Shown here: positions 29,009 through 38,314 of the stretch, in pieces
Layout: every line of letters starts with the position of its first letter
Numbering within the stretch: position 1 is the stretch's first letter
Assembly: GCA_009829735.1 (NCBI GenBank)
Contig: CM020620.1
Location: 4,084,299-4,148,298, forward strand
Origin: Pyropia yezoensis
Taxonomy: Eukaryota > Rhodophyta > Bangiophyceae > Bangiales > Bangiaceae
Length of the DNA: 64,000 nt
Reading direction: 5' to 3'
Notes under the pieces: generated by a model
The model's input: the letters and a program-made list of their open reading frames with translations, nothing else
Told to the model about the DNA's origin: nothing
Database searches by the model: none
Program-made: the position numbers and the translations under genes

Positions 29009-31164
29009 CCGTTGGAGCTGGTCGTCCGAAGCTCACAACGGCAGCCTCGGCCAAGTGGGCCAAGAGGACGAACCAACCGTGTCGGATACTGCGGCGACCT
29101 AAGGGAGTCCGCCCACCTCGGGTGGGACTTCCCAAGAACGTAAACCCACGTCGGGTCATCGCGGTGCTGACGGGTGAGAACTTCCAGGTGGCTGGACGGG
29201 TGCAACTTGCCCCCGGCCGCGCCTGTTGTGTCCGTATCGTACTTGATACCGGGTCAGGAGCCTCCTTGATACGCAAGTCGCTATTACCAAAGGGGATGAG
29301 GCTCCAACGCTGGAAGTCTAAAGCTGACCATCTGATCGATATCAATGGTGGGGTACTTCCCATCGTTGGTGCCGTGACCCTACCAACTCGGTTGGGGACC
29401 CATGAGGTCGACGTGACCTATGGTGTAGTTGAGAATATATCGGTACCCCTGCTTCTGGGTACCCCTTATGTCGTAACACAAGTGCCTTTGATTTGTGGCC
29501 CTGAGTACTGGGTCAAGTTGATGAATGGGGAGACTATCCCCATCCTTGGTAAGGGAAAGTCTGTGGCTCCTGTGACAGTTTCACAGTCGAAGCCTGTTTG
29601 TTCTGTGAGGGAAGGGTTTACTGCTACTCTGCGTTTAGCCCGTAAAGTCATGTTGCCCCCCAACTCGGTGGCGCACGTGGATGTTGTAACTGATTATGCG
29701 GGGAACGGGTTGGTGCACCCTAACCCCCGTCTTGCTCGCAAGCACCAAGTGCATGTTGCCCTTGGCACGATGGACTCCAAGCCGGAGTCCCGTGGAGGAT
29801 CCAGGTGATGAACCTGAGCTCGTCGCCCAAGTTCTTCAAGTCGGGGGCCAAGTTCGGCTATATCGACCAACACGAGGGACCGGTAGTAGCGGTCACCCTC
29901 AGCGCGGGCGCAAGTAGCGACCCGAAGTCCGGAAAGGAGAAGCATCAAGCCAAGTCGGCCGCCTCTCCTCGGCCCAGGTAAACATGGAGGGTGTTCCACC
30001 CAGGTTGAGGGTTCAAGTTGAACGCCTCTTGGACCAATATCACAAGTTGTGGGATGGTCAATTGGGACTCATGAGAGCTACCCAACACCGGATCGAGTTG
30101 AAACCCGGTGCGCCCCCTATACGCCAACAACCGTATAGGGGGGGACCCCGTTCAAGGGCCCTCGTTAAGGAGCAAGTTGCTCGCATGGAGGCCCTCGATG
30201 TGATCGAGGCCAGCAACGCCGAGTGGGCGAGTCCGGTGGTGATCGTCCCCAAAGTTGATGGGACCCCCCGGTTCTGTATCGACTACCGTAAGCTCAACGA
30301 GAGCACGGTGAAGGATAGTTATCCCCTACTCGGATGGATGACTGTCTGGACTCTCTGGGGGAGGCAAACGTGTTCTCTACCCTGGGACTGTAACGCGGGT
30401 ACTGGCAAATTCCCATTGCCCCGGAGGACAGGCATAAAACTACCTTTACCTGTCACTGTGGTACCTACCAGTGCAAGCGTCTACCGTTTGGCCTGTGTAA
30501 CGCGCCGGCAACTTTCCAGCGCGCTATGGACATGATTCTGGCCGGAGTACGTGGCAGATCTGTCTCGTGTACCTAGACGATATCATTGTGTTCTCCCGAA
30601 GTCCGGAGGAACACATTGGCCATCTTGGCCAGGTGTTCAAGCTACTTGCTGACGCCGGAGTGTCACTGAAGGCGAGTAAGTGCCACCTCTTCACTCAAGA
30701 GGGGAGTACTTGGGACATGTTGTCCGTCCGGGCGTCTCAGTGTCAACGAGAAAAACTTGAGGGCCATCCGCAAGGCTCAGTACCCCCGGACCCAGACCCA
30801 GATGAGGAGCTTCCTCGGGATGTGTAACGTGTACCGACGTTTCACTAAGGGCTTCGCCAAAGTGGCGAAAGCCGTTGAATGAGTTAGTGAGCTCAACGCT
30901 ACCGAAGAACCTGCCTCCCCCAAGTCGGGTGGAGCAGGAATCCTTTGAGACTCTTCGGGACCTTCTGCTGAAGCCCCCTATCCTGGCTATTCCCTGGTTG
31001 GGAGGCCACTACATCCTGGATGTGGACGCTAGCTACGACCAACTTGGTTGTGTGTTGCTTCAGCAACAGCCGGACAAGGAGTACTTGCCGGTGGGATACT
31101 ACAGCAAGGGGCTAAACTCGGCCGAGAAGAACTACGGAGTCACCGAGTTGGAAGGACTCGCAGT
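29005..31164 (+). pseudogene. pol: Pol of element B, unit 1, frameshifted and cut by gap
   Basis: Protease and the start of RT are open to about 29808. Beyond that, single-base indels near 29776, 29971, 30329, 30385, 30398, 30550, 30705 and 30735 break the frame relative to unit 2. The RT motif is YLDD here, whereas unit 2 has YLED. Substitutions and indels increase towards the N gap at 31165. Integrase and the antisense region are missing or in the gap. Confidence 0.75.
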
Positions 31165-31664
31165 NNNNNNNNNNNNNNNNNNNNNNNNNNNNNNNNNNNN
31201 NNNNNNNNNNNNNNNNNNNNNNNNNNNNNNNNNNNNNNNNNNNNNNNNNNNNNNNNNNNNNNNNNNNNNNNNNNNNNNNNNNNNNNNNNNNNNNNNNNNN
31301 NNNNNNNNNNNNNNNNNNNNNNNNNNNNNNNNNNNNNNNNNNNNNNNNNNNNNNNNNNNNNNNNNNNNNNNNNNNNNNNNNNNNNNNNNNNNNNNNNNNN
31401 NNNNNNNNNNNNNNNNNNNNNNNNNNNNNNNNNNNNNNNNNNNNNNNNNNNNNNNNNNNNNNNNNNNNNNNNNNNNNNNNNNNNNNNNNNNNNNNNNNNN
31501 NNNNNNNNNNNNNNNNNNNNNNNNNNNNNNNNNNNNNNNNNNNNNNNNNNNNNNNNNNNNNNNNNNNNNNNNNNNNNNNNNNNNNNNNNNNNNNNNNNNN
31601 NNNNNNNNNNNNNNNNNNNNNNNNNNNNNNNNNNNNNNNNNNNNNNNNNNNNNNNNNNNNNNNN
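31165..31664. other. Assembly gap, 500 N
   Basis: Exactly 500 N, a conventional scaffold gap of unknown true size. Flanks are two copies of element B. Confidence 0.99.
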
Positions 31665-31689
31665 GGAGCCGGTGGGAGAGGGGGGCAAG

Positions 31690-32157
31690 TGTGGCAGTAT
31701 TGACCCCCAGGTAGGGGGCAACACGTGCCATGCAAGGGGCGGCAGGCCACTAGCCTGATCCGTTCCTCCCCCTGCATTTGGGTCCATATTCCCTAAGTTC
31801 GGGATAGTTAGCTTAGTAGTAAATCCAACTTGGATTTGAGGGTTTTCTGCATTTATCGTCTTGAATTTTCGTGTGGCCCGGTGGGCAGGTGCTGGGGTGG
31901 GAGATTCTGAGTGGCGAGATTCTGAGTGGACCCTGGGGGGATAAGGGGAGGGACAGCGGGGCTTGGCCCTGCGTCCCCGTCCCGACCAAGAAACTGTTGG
32001 ACCACACACCATCTTCTTGTTTGTCCGTGGGGGGATTGCCCCACAACAGGGATAGAGTGTGTGCGACTTGCACTTCTTCCGGTTCCCCCGACACGGGAGG
32101 CAGCCCTCGCACACCGCCCCAACTTGGGTACTGTGTGTGCGAGTGGTTTTTGCCACA
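31690..32157 (+). mobile_element. LTR of element B, copy 2 (468 bp)
   Basis: Matches copy 1 over its length. It is preceded by 25 bp (31665-31689, purine-rich) that resemble, with edits, the polypurine end of the internal region before copy 3, so a B unit does seem to lie upstream of the gap's right edge. Confidence 0.88.
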
Positions 32158-32159
32158 TT

Positions 32160-32176
32160 TGGTGGAGCAGCAGGGG
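32160..32176 (+). other. Primer-binding site of element B, unit 2
   Basis: TGGTGGAGCAGC two nucleotides after LTR copy 2, same as at 26946. Confidence 0.65.
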
Positions 32177-32276
32177 ACAGAGGTAAACTTTACCTCCGGG
32201 TGCACCCGGGTGTAGGGGGCCCTCTGTCTCAGAGGAACGGTGGACTTGGACCGTGTCATACGGATCGTTAGCCAAC

Positions 32277-34223
32277 ATGGCTAGCTCGGACCCCCCGTCG
32301 TCCGGGGAGTACACGGGTGACGCACGTACTTCAGTGCCTTTGAATACTGGTGAGACACAGGTGGGTTTACCTGGGGTCGCAGAGGGACTAGAGGTCCCTC
32401 AAGCCAGCAGGACTGGAAGTGCGGGCGGGCAACAGGCCACCCCGACTCAGTCGGGAGTTCACTCGGGTGACACTTCTGACGTGGGTGGGCCGAAGTCTGG
32501 CCACCGCGTGGTATACTCAACGGGAACGTCCCAAGGGGTGAGGACTGTCCCCGCGAGTTCCACTCGGGTTGGAGCCAACTTTGGCATGGAGCCATCGCCA
32601 ACTAGGCTTTCGGAGGACGGCGGACCTCCGTTGGTCGGCGATGGGCTCGCGCCCATGCCCCCGGTTGAGACCCCTGAGGAACGTGGTTACCCCTCAGGTG
32701 GACTCCCGGAGGTGGACCGAGACTCAACTGGAGTCGTCAATCCACTCCTCGCGGAAACTGTCCGTCGGGAGGCGACCACTGTGTTGCGGCAGACTTTGCC
32801 GGACCTGGTGGTCACGATGACGAATACTATTCTGAATCAGATTGTGGCGAGTTTGCCAGATGGCCTTAATGTCCAGACCGGATTGGGGCCTTCGAGCCCG
32901 CAGGCGCAGGGGGTGCCCCCCCTGACACCTATCTCGGGTCGCCCTGAACAGGGGGCGACCCCTGTGACTCCCAACGAGGGAGCCACACCATACTCGGTGG
33001 GGCGTACGCCCTTCATGGGGGAGTTCCCCCCGACAACACCGGCGGCTACACCAAGCGCGCCGCGCCGGACTACAGGCACTGTGGGTGAACTTACCCCAGT
33101 GCCACAGCGGCTGCTCCCTCAACGTGAGGTGCCGCCCAAGATCCAGGTAGCCAACCCGGTCTACCAGAGGATCTTTGACTGTGAGACCTACGCCCTCCAC
33201 AACAAGTCGGTGGCGTATGGTCCTGACCAGGCCCGAGCCATGGGCCGTGCCAAGAAGAATGCACTTCACTCTTTTGGGCACAAAGCGGAGTGGGATGGAA
33301 CTCCCCCCCTCCGTGTCTTTGAGTTCCTACGTCGTTTCACAAAAGCCTGTGACGACAATGCCATAAGTGAAGGCATGGCTTTTTACATGCTACAGGAGTT
33401 TACGAAGGGAGACCTGCGGACAGAACTTATGTCCGTCATGCCCAGCTCCTCAAGTGGAGGCGCTGGGGAGGTGACGTCCTATTTGGAGCTCGTCAACTGG
33501 TTGTTGAGGGCCATGGTTGATGAAGCGGCGTTGGCTTCTCAAGTCGAGGAGTTTACGCAAGCCCATCAGGAAGAGGCGGAGGACGAGTTGTCCTTTGCGG
33601 AGCGAGTCCGTAAGCTCAACAATCTTTGTGGGTTTCTTCATCCACAAGCTGTGGTGAAGAGTCGGTTTGTGGAAGGACTCCACTGGTCAGTCCGGATGGA
33701 GACCCGGGAGCATAACACTGCCCGGGCGACCCTGGCCGAGTTGGCTAGGTTCGCCTACCGCAGAGGCGAGGCCTACCGCAAGTTGCGGGAAGAACAACGC
33801 CAGGAGCGTCAGGCCGAGTTGGCCAAGGAACGGGAAGAGGCGCGCCAGGCCAGAGAGTTGCGAGAGGCACGCCGAATCCGCAAGGAGAGGGTGGTAGCTG
33901 CCGTGGGAACTTCCCAAGGTACCTCGTCGTCTTCCCCAGTTGGGAAGACCCCTCCGGGAACTGATCATCGGTGTTGGAACTGCAACTCCGATGGTCACTG
34001 GGCATATGATTGCCCCAAGTTGAGTAAACGCATCCAACAGCTTGTTAGGAATGCGAGTAAGAAGTCGGCTACGAACGAAGTGCGTTCACGCCGCGAGGGT
34101 GGGTCTCGACCAGTGGTGGCGGTCGCCACACCCTCGACGGAGGGGGCGGACACGTCGTCCTCGGACTCGTCGTCGTCCCCTTCGCCCTCAGATTCGGACG
34201 CCAAGTCGGCGGGAAACGAATGA
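32277..34223 (+). CDS. gag: Gag of element B, unit 2
   Basis: 648 codons from ATG 32277 (context CCAACATGG). A Gly/Pro/Thr-rich N-terminal third, then a retrotransposon capsid-like helical region (about residues 340-500: EFLRRFTKACDDN, ELVNWLLRAM, ELSFAERVRKLNNL), a highly charged Arg/Glu helix (about 510-560), a CCHC zinc knuckle (33972-34013) and a Ser/Asp-rich acidic tail. The stop TGA (34221-34223) overlaps the pol ATG (ATGA) and lies one codon after a GGGAAAC slippery site. Confidence 0.9.
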   Translation: MASSDPPSSGEYTGDARTSVPLNTGETQVGLPGVAEGLEVPQASRTGSAGGQQATPTQSGVHSGDTSDVGGPKSGHRVVYSTGTSQGVRTVPASSTRVGANFGMEPSPTRLSEDGGPPLVGDGLAPMPPVETPEERGYPSGGLPEVDRDSTGVVNPLLAETVRREATTVLRQTLPDLVVTMTNTILNQIVASLPDGLNVQTGLGPSSPQAQGVPPLTPISGRPEQGATPVTPNEGATPYSVGRTPFMGEFPPTTPAATPSAPRRTTGTVGELTPVPQRLLPQREVPPKIQVANPVYQRIFDCETYALHNKSVAYGPDQARAMGRAKKNALHSFGHKAEWDGTPPLRVFEFLRRFTKACDDNAISEGMAFYMLQEFTKGDLRTELMSVMPSSSSGGAGEVTSYLELVNWLLRAMVDEAALASQVEEFTQAHQEEAEDELSFAERVRKLNNLCGFLHPQAVVKSRFVEGLHWSVRMETREHNTARATLAELARFAYRRGEAYRKLREEQRQERQAELAKEREEARQARELREARRIRKERVVAAVGTSQGTSSSSPVGKTPPGTDHRCWNCNSDGHWAYDCPKLSKRIQQLVRNASKKSATNEVRSRREGGSRPVVAVATPSTEGADTSSSDSSSSPSPSDSDAKSAGNE

Positions 34224-34256
34224 CCGTTGGAGCTGGTCGTCCGAAGCTCACAACGG
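34211..34256 (+). promoter_or_regulatory. Canonical -1 ribosomal frameshift signal, gag to pol, element B
   Basis: Slippery heptamer GGGAAAC (34211-34217) read gcG GGA AAC, fitting X XXY YYZ exactly. Then 6 nt of spacer (34218-34223, including the gag TGA), then an 11-bp stem with one bulged A: arms 34224-34234 and 34245-34256, 10-nt loop. Pol is in the -1 frame. Together these make frameshifting much more likely than reinitiation at the overlapping ATG, though both remain possible. Confidence 0.78.
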
Positions 34257-37200
34257 CAGCCTCGGCCAAGTGGGCCAAGAGGACGAACCAACCGTGTCGG
34301 ATACTGCGGCGACCTAAGGGAGTCCGCCCACCTCGGGTGGGACTTCCCAAGAACGTAAACCCACGTCGGGTCATCGCGGTGCTGACGGGTGAGAACTTCC
34401 AGGTGGCTGGACGGGTGCAACTTGCCCCCGGCCGCGCCTGTTGTGTCCGTATCGTACTTGATACCGGGTCAGGAGCCTCCTTGATACGCAAGTCGCTATT
34501 ACCAAAGGGGATGAGGCTCCAACGCTGGAAGTCTAAAGCTGACCATCTGATCGATATCAATGGTGGGGTACTTCCCATCGTTGGTGCCGTGACCCTACCA
34601 ACTCGGTTGGGGACCCATGAGGTCGACGTGACCTATGGTGTAGTTGAGAATATATCGGTACCCCTGCTTCTGGGTACCCCTTATGTCGTAACACAAGTGC
34701 CTTTGATTTGTGGCCCTGAGTACTGGGTCAAGTTGATGAATGGGGAGACTATCCCCATCCTTGGTAAGGGAAAGTCTGTGGCTCCTGTGACAGTTTCACA
34801 GTCGAAGCCTGTTTGTTCTGTGAGGGAAGGGTTTACTGCTACTCTGCGTTTAGCCCGTAAAGTCATGTTGCCCCCCAACTCGGTGGCGCACGTGGATGTT
34901 GTAACTGATTATGCGGGGAACGGGTTGGTGCACCCTAACCCCCGTCTTGCTCGCAAGCACCAAGTGCATGTTGCCCTTGGCACGATGGACTCCAAAGCCG
35001 GAGTCCCGTGGAGGATCCAGGTGATGAACCTGAGCTCGTCGCCCAAGTTCTTCAAGTCGGGGGCCAAGTTCGGCTATATCGACCAACACGAGGGACCGGT
35101 AGTAGCGGTCACCCTCAGCGCGGGCGCAAGTAGCGACCCGAAGTCCGGAAAGGAGAAGCATCAAGCCAAGTCGGCCGCCTCTCCTCGGCCCCAGGTAAAC
35201 ATGGAGGGTGTTCCACCCAGGTTGAGGGTTCAAGTTGAACGCCTCTTGGACCAATATCACAAGTTGTGGGATGGTCAATTGGGACTCATGAGAGCTACCC
35301 AACACCGGATCGAGTTGAAACCCGGTGCGCCCCCTATACGCCAACAACCGTATAGGGGGGGACCCCGTTCAAGGGCCCTCGTTAAGGAGCAAGTTGCTCG
35401 CATGGAGGCCCTCGATGTGATCGAGGCCAGCAACGCCGAGTGGGCGAGTCCGGTGGTGATCGTCCCCAAAGTTGATGGGACCCCCCGGTTCTGTATCGAC
35501 TACCGTAAGCTCAACGAGAGCACGGTGAAGGATAGTTATCCCCTACCTCGGATGGATGACTGTCTGGACTCTCTGGGGGAGGCAAACGTGTTCTCTACCC
35601 TGGACTGTAACGCGGGGTACTGGCAAATTCCCATTGCCCCGGAGGACAGGCATAAAACTACCTTTACCTGTCACTGTGGTACCTACCAGTGCAAGCGTCT
35701 ACCGTTTGGCCTGTGTAACGCGCCGGCAACTTTCCAGCGCGCTATGGACATGATTCTGGCCGGAGTACGGTGGCAGATCTGTCTCGTGTACCTAGAAGAT
35801 ATCATTGTGTTCTCCCGAAGTCCGGAGGAACACATTGGCCATCTTGGCCAGGTGTTCAAGCTACTTGCTGACGCCGGTGTGTCAATTAAGGCGAGTAAGT
35901 GCCACCTCTTCACTCAAGAGGTGGAATACTTGGGACATGTTGTCCGTCCGGGGCGTCTCAGTGTCAACGAGAAAAACTTGAGGGCCATCCGTAAGGCTCA
36001 GTACCCCCGGACCCAGACCCCGATGAGGAGCTTCCTCGGGATGTGTAACGTGTACCGACGTTTCACCAAGGGCTTCGCCAACGTGGCGAAACCGTTGAAT
36101 GAGTTAGTGAGCTCAACGCTACCGAAGAACCTGCCTCCCCCAAGTCGGGTGGAGCAGGAATCCTTTGAGACTCTTCGGGACCTTCTGCTGAAGCCCCCTA
36201 TCCTGGCTATTCCCAGGTTGGGAGGCCACTACATCCTGGATGTGGACGCTAGCTACGACCAACTTGGTTGTGTGTTGCTTCAGCAACAGCCGGACAAGGA
36301 GTACTTGCCGGTGGGATACTTCAGCGAGGGGCTAAACTCGGCCGAGAAGAACTACGGAGTCACCGAGTTGGAAGGACTCGCAGTGGTATGGGCGGTGACG
36401 TCACTTCGTCACTACCTAGAGGGTGAGAAGTTCCTCATCCGCTGTGACCACCGCGCGTTGCAGTTCATCTTCAAGACGGACTGTACGAACACTCGTCTCA
36501 ACCGGTGGAGGGTGCGACTTGCACCCTTCAACTTTGATATTGAGTACCGACCTGGCAGGCAACATGCCCTTGCCGACGGCCTCTCTCGGGTACCTACCGA
36601 GGGACTGGACACCACCCCAGTCGATGAGGACATCCCCATCGTGGGGGTAGTCACGCGCTCGGGTCAGGCGTTGAATCCCGAGGCGCCAGGGAACAAGAAG
36701 TACTTGCCCCTGTCCCTGGACGAAGTAGTGAAGGCCCAGGCCGAGGATCCCTTCTGCAAGTCGCAGAGGGATACCCTGGATACAGTGGCGGAGACGCGGT
36801 TCTTCCTGGGAGACGATGGCCTCCTCATGAGGAGGGGGGTATTCCAGGGGACCGAACAACTTGTCGTCCCCGCATCCCTCAAGGACAGTATCCTTGAGAG
36901 GGAGCATAACGCTCCCACGGGTGGACACCTGGGGTCTAGTAAACTGTACCAGACCCTGAGGACCAGGTACTACTGGCCGTCCATGGTGGTGGACATCTAC
37001 AGTTGGGTGGCTGCCTGCACAAGTTGTGCACAGAACCGTCTGATGGAACGGCGGCCTACTACGGCTATGCTATTGTTCCCGGCCAAGGAGCCCTTCGCCG
37101 CGTTGGCGATGGACATCCTTGGGCCACTGCCAGTGACCGAGGAGGGCAACCAGTACCTCCTGGTCATCTGTGACCGCTTCACGAAACTTACGCGAGCGAT

Positions 37201-38203
37201 CCCACTGGCAGAGATCACGGCCATGTCGGTCGTGTCAGCCTTCCTAGATCACTGGGTTGCCGCGTATGGCATTCCGGATAGTACACTATCGGACAATGGA
37301 CCGCAATTTGCGTCTGTACTGTTTCAAGGAGTGCTGGATATGTTGGGGGTTAAGGCAAACTATGCCACCCCCTACCACCCACAAACTAATGGGCAGGTGG
37401 AGCGCTTCAACAAAACTATTGTTAGGCAGCTGCGCCATTATGTGAGTGAGCACGTGAAGACGTGGGACCAATACATTTCTATTCTGACCACTGCCTACAA
37501 TTCGCAGGTTCACTCATCTACCGGGGAAGTACCCCTCGCTTTTGTGACCCCCCGTCGCGTGCGGTCTATTGCCGTGCGGCGGCCGCTCCCAACTAGGGAG
37601 GATGGTGGCAGTACGCCCACTCCTACTGAGAGTAAGGCGGAGTTCGCTGCTAGGCTTGAAAACCTCATCCCTAAAGTCAGGGCTGAGATGGACAAAGCAC
37701 AAAAGCGCTACAAGCGTACCTTTGACAAAAAGGTGCGCAACGCCAAGCATGTCCCCGAGCAGGGTGACTGGGTATTGGTCCACTCACACACCCCAACTGG
37801 GGGTAAGTTGGTGTTCCAGACGAAGGGGCCGTACCAGGTCCTTCGTACTGATGGGCGGCGCTTCACCATCGAAAGTGACGATGGGGTCCGCACAGTGAAC
37901 GGACAGGACGTGGTCAAAGTTGCACCACCGCCTGCAGGCGACCCAGCTTGGGCGCGTGCTTTGAAAACGTGGCGCCTGCCCTCGCTGCCTGCAGCCAAAC
38001 AGGGCCCGCAGGAGTACGTGTTCGACAAGTTCATCGACCACGGCTGGGATGAGGATACTGACCGCCTCATGTTGAGGGTGCGTTGGTTTGGCTACAAAGC
38101 CAAGGATGATACGTGGGAGTATGTGGAGGACCTTCCTGCTGAGAAGGTCCGGGCGTACTGTGCCCGGAACGAGATAGACCCTAACAGTCCTCCCTCAACG
38201 TGA
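34220..38203 (+). CDS. pol: Pol polyprotein of element B, unit 2 (1327 codons)
   Basis: Protease (DTGSG near residue 81), RT ([10 protein letters not shown], then YLED at residues 524-527), RNase H (DVDAS, TELEGLA, SDH-type), integrase zinc finger from H896, catalytic D965, D1025 and E1061 (D-35-E), a GPY-like region, and a C-terminal chromodomain at about 1263-1315 (EYVFDKFID, RVRWFGY, DTWEYVEDL). The RT active site has Glu for the first Asp of YxDD, which should abolish or cripple polymerase activity. Unit 1 and element A have YLDD. Otherwise the frame is intact. It ends at the chromodomain, with no extension as in A. Confidence 0.93.
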   Translation: MTVGAGRPKLTTAASAKWAKRTNQPCRILRRPKGVRPPRVGLPKNVNPRRVIAVLTGENFQVAGRVQLAPGRACCVRIVLDTGSGASLIRKSLLPKGMRLQRWKSKADHLIDINGGVLPIVGAVTLPTRLGTHEVDVTYGVVENISVPLLLGTPYVVTQVPLICGPEYWVKLMNGETIPILGKGKSVAPVTVSQSKPVCSVREGFTATLRLARKVMLPPNSVAHVDVVTDYAGNGLVHPNPRLARKHQVHVALGTMDSKAGVPWRIQVMNLSSSPKFFKSGAKFGYIDQHEGPVVAVTLSAGASSDPKSGKEKHQAKSAASPRPQVNMEGVPPRLRVQVERLLDQYHKLWDGQLGLMRATQHRIELKPGAPPIRQQPYRGGPRSRALVKEQVARMEALDVIEASNAEWASPVVIVPKVDGTPRFCIDYRKLNESTVKDSYPLPRMDDCLDSLGEANVFSTLDCNAGYWQIPIAPEDRHKTTFTCHCGTYQCKRLPFGLCNAPATFQRAMDMILAGVRWQICLVYLEDIIVFSRSPEEHIGHLGQVFKLLADAGVSIKASKCHLFTQEVEYLGHVVRPGRLSVNEKNLRAIRKAQYPRTQTPMRSFLGMCNVYRRFTKGFANVAKPLNELVSSTLPKNLPPPSRVEQESFETLRDLLLKPPILAIPRLGGHYILDVDASYDQLGCVLLQQQPDKEYLPVGYFSEGLNSAEKNYGVTELEGLAVVWAVTSLRHYLEGEKFLIRCDHRALQFIFKTDCTNTRLNRWRVRLAPFNFDIEYRPGRQHALADGLSRVPTEGLDTTPVDEDIPIVGVVTRSGQALNPEAPGNKKYLPLSLDEVVKAQAEDPFCKSQRDTLDTVAETRFFLGDDGLLMRRGVFQGTEQLVVPASLKDSILEREHNAPTGGHLGSSKLYQTLRTRYYWPSMVVDIYSWVAACTSCAQNRLMERRPTTAMLLFPAKEPFAALAMDILGPLPVTEEGNQYLLVICDRFTKLTRAIPLAEITAMSVVSAFLDHWVAAYGIPDSTLSDNGPQFASVLFQGVLDMLGVKANYATPYHPQTNGQVERFNKTIVRQLRHYVSEHVKTWDQYISILTTAYNSQVHSSTGEVPLAFVTPRRVRSIAVRRPLPTREDGGSTPTPTESKAEFAARLENLIPKVRAEMDKAQKRYKRTFDKKVRNAKHVPEQGDWVLVHSHTPTGGKLVFQTKGPYQVLRTDGRRFTIESDDGVRTVNGQDVVKVAPPPAGDPAWARALKTWRLPSLPAAKQGPQEYVFDKFIDHGWDEDTDRLMLRVRWFGYKAKDDTWEYVEDLPAEKVRAYCARNEIDPNSPPST

Positions 38204-38314
38204 GGGAAGGCCGAGCAACAGTGCCAAGAGAGTGCTTCAAGTCGAAGTGGTACGCAGAGTGGCTTTAAACTACAGCCCTAACCCTCACACTCTCACAACA
38301 AAGGCAGCTGCCAA

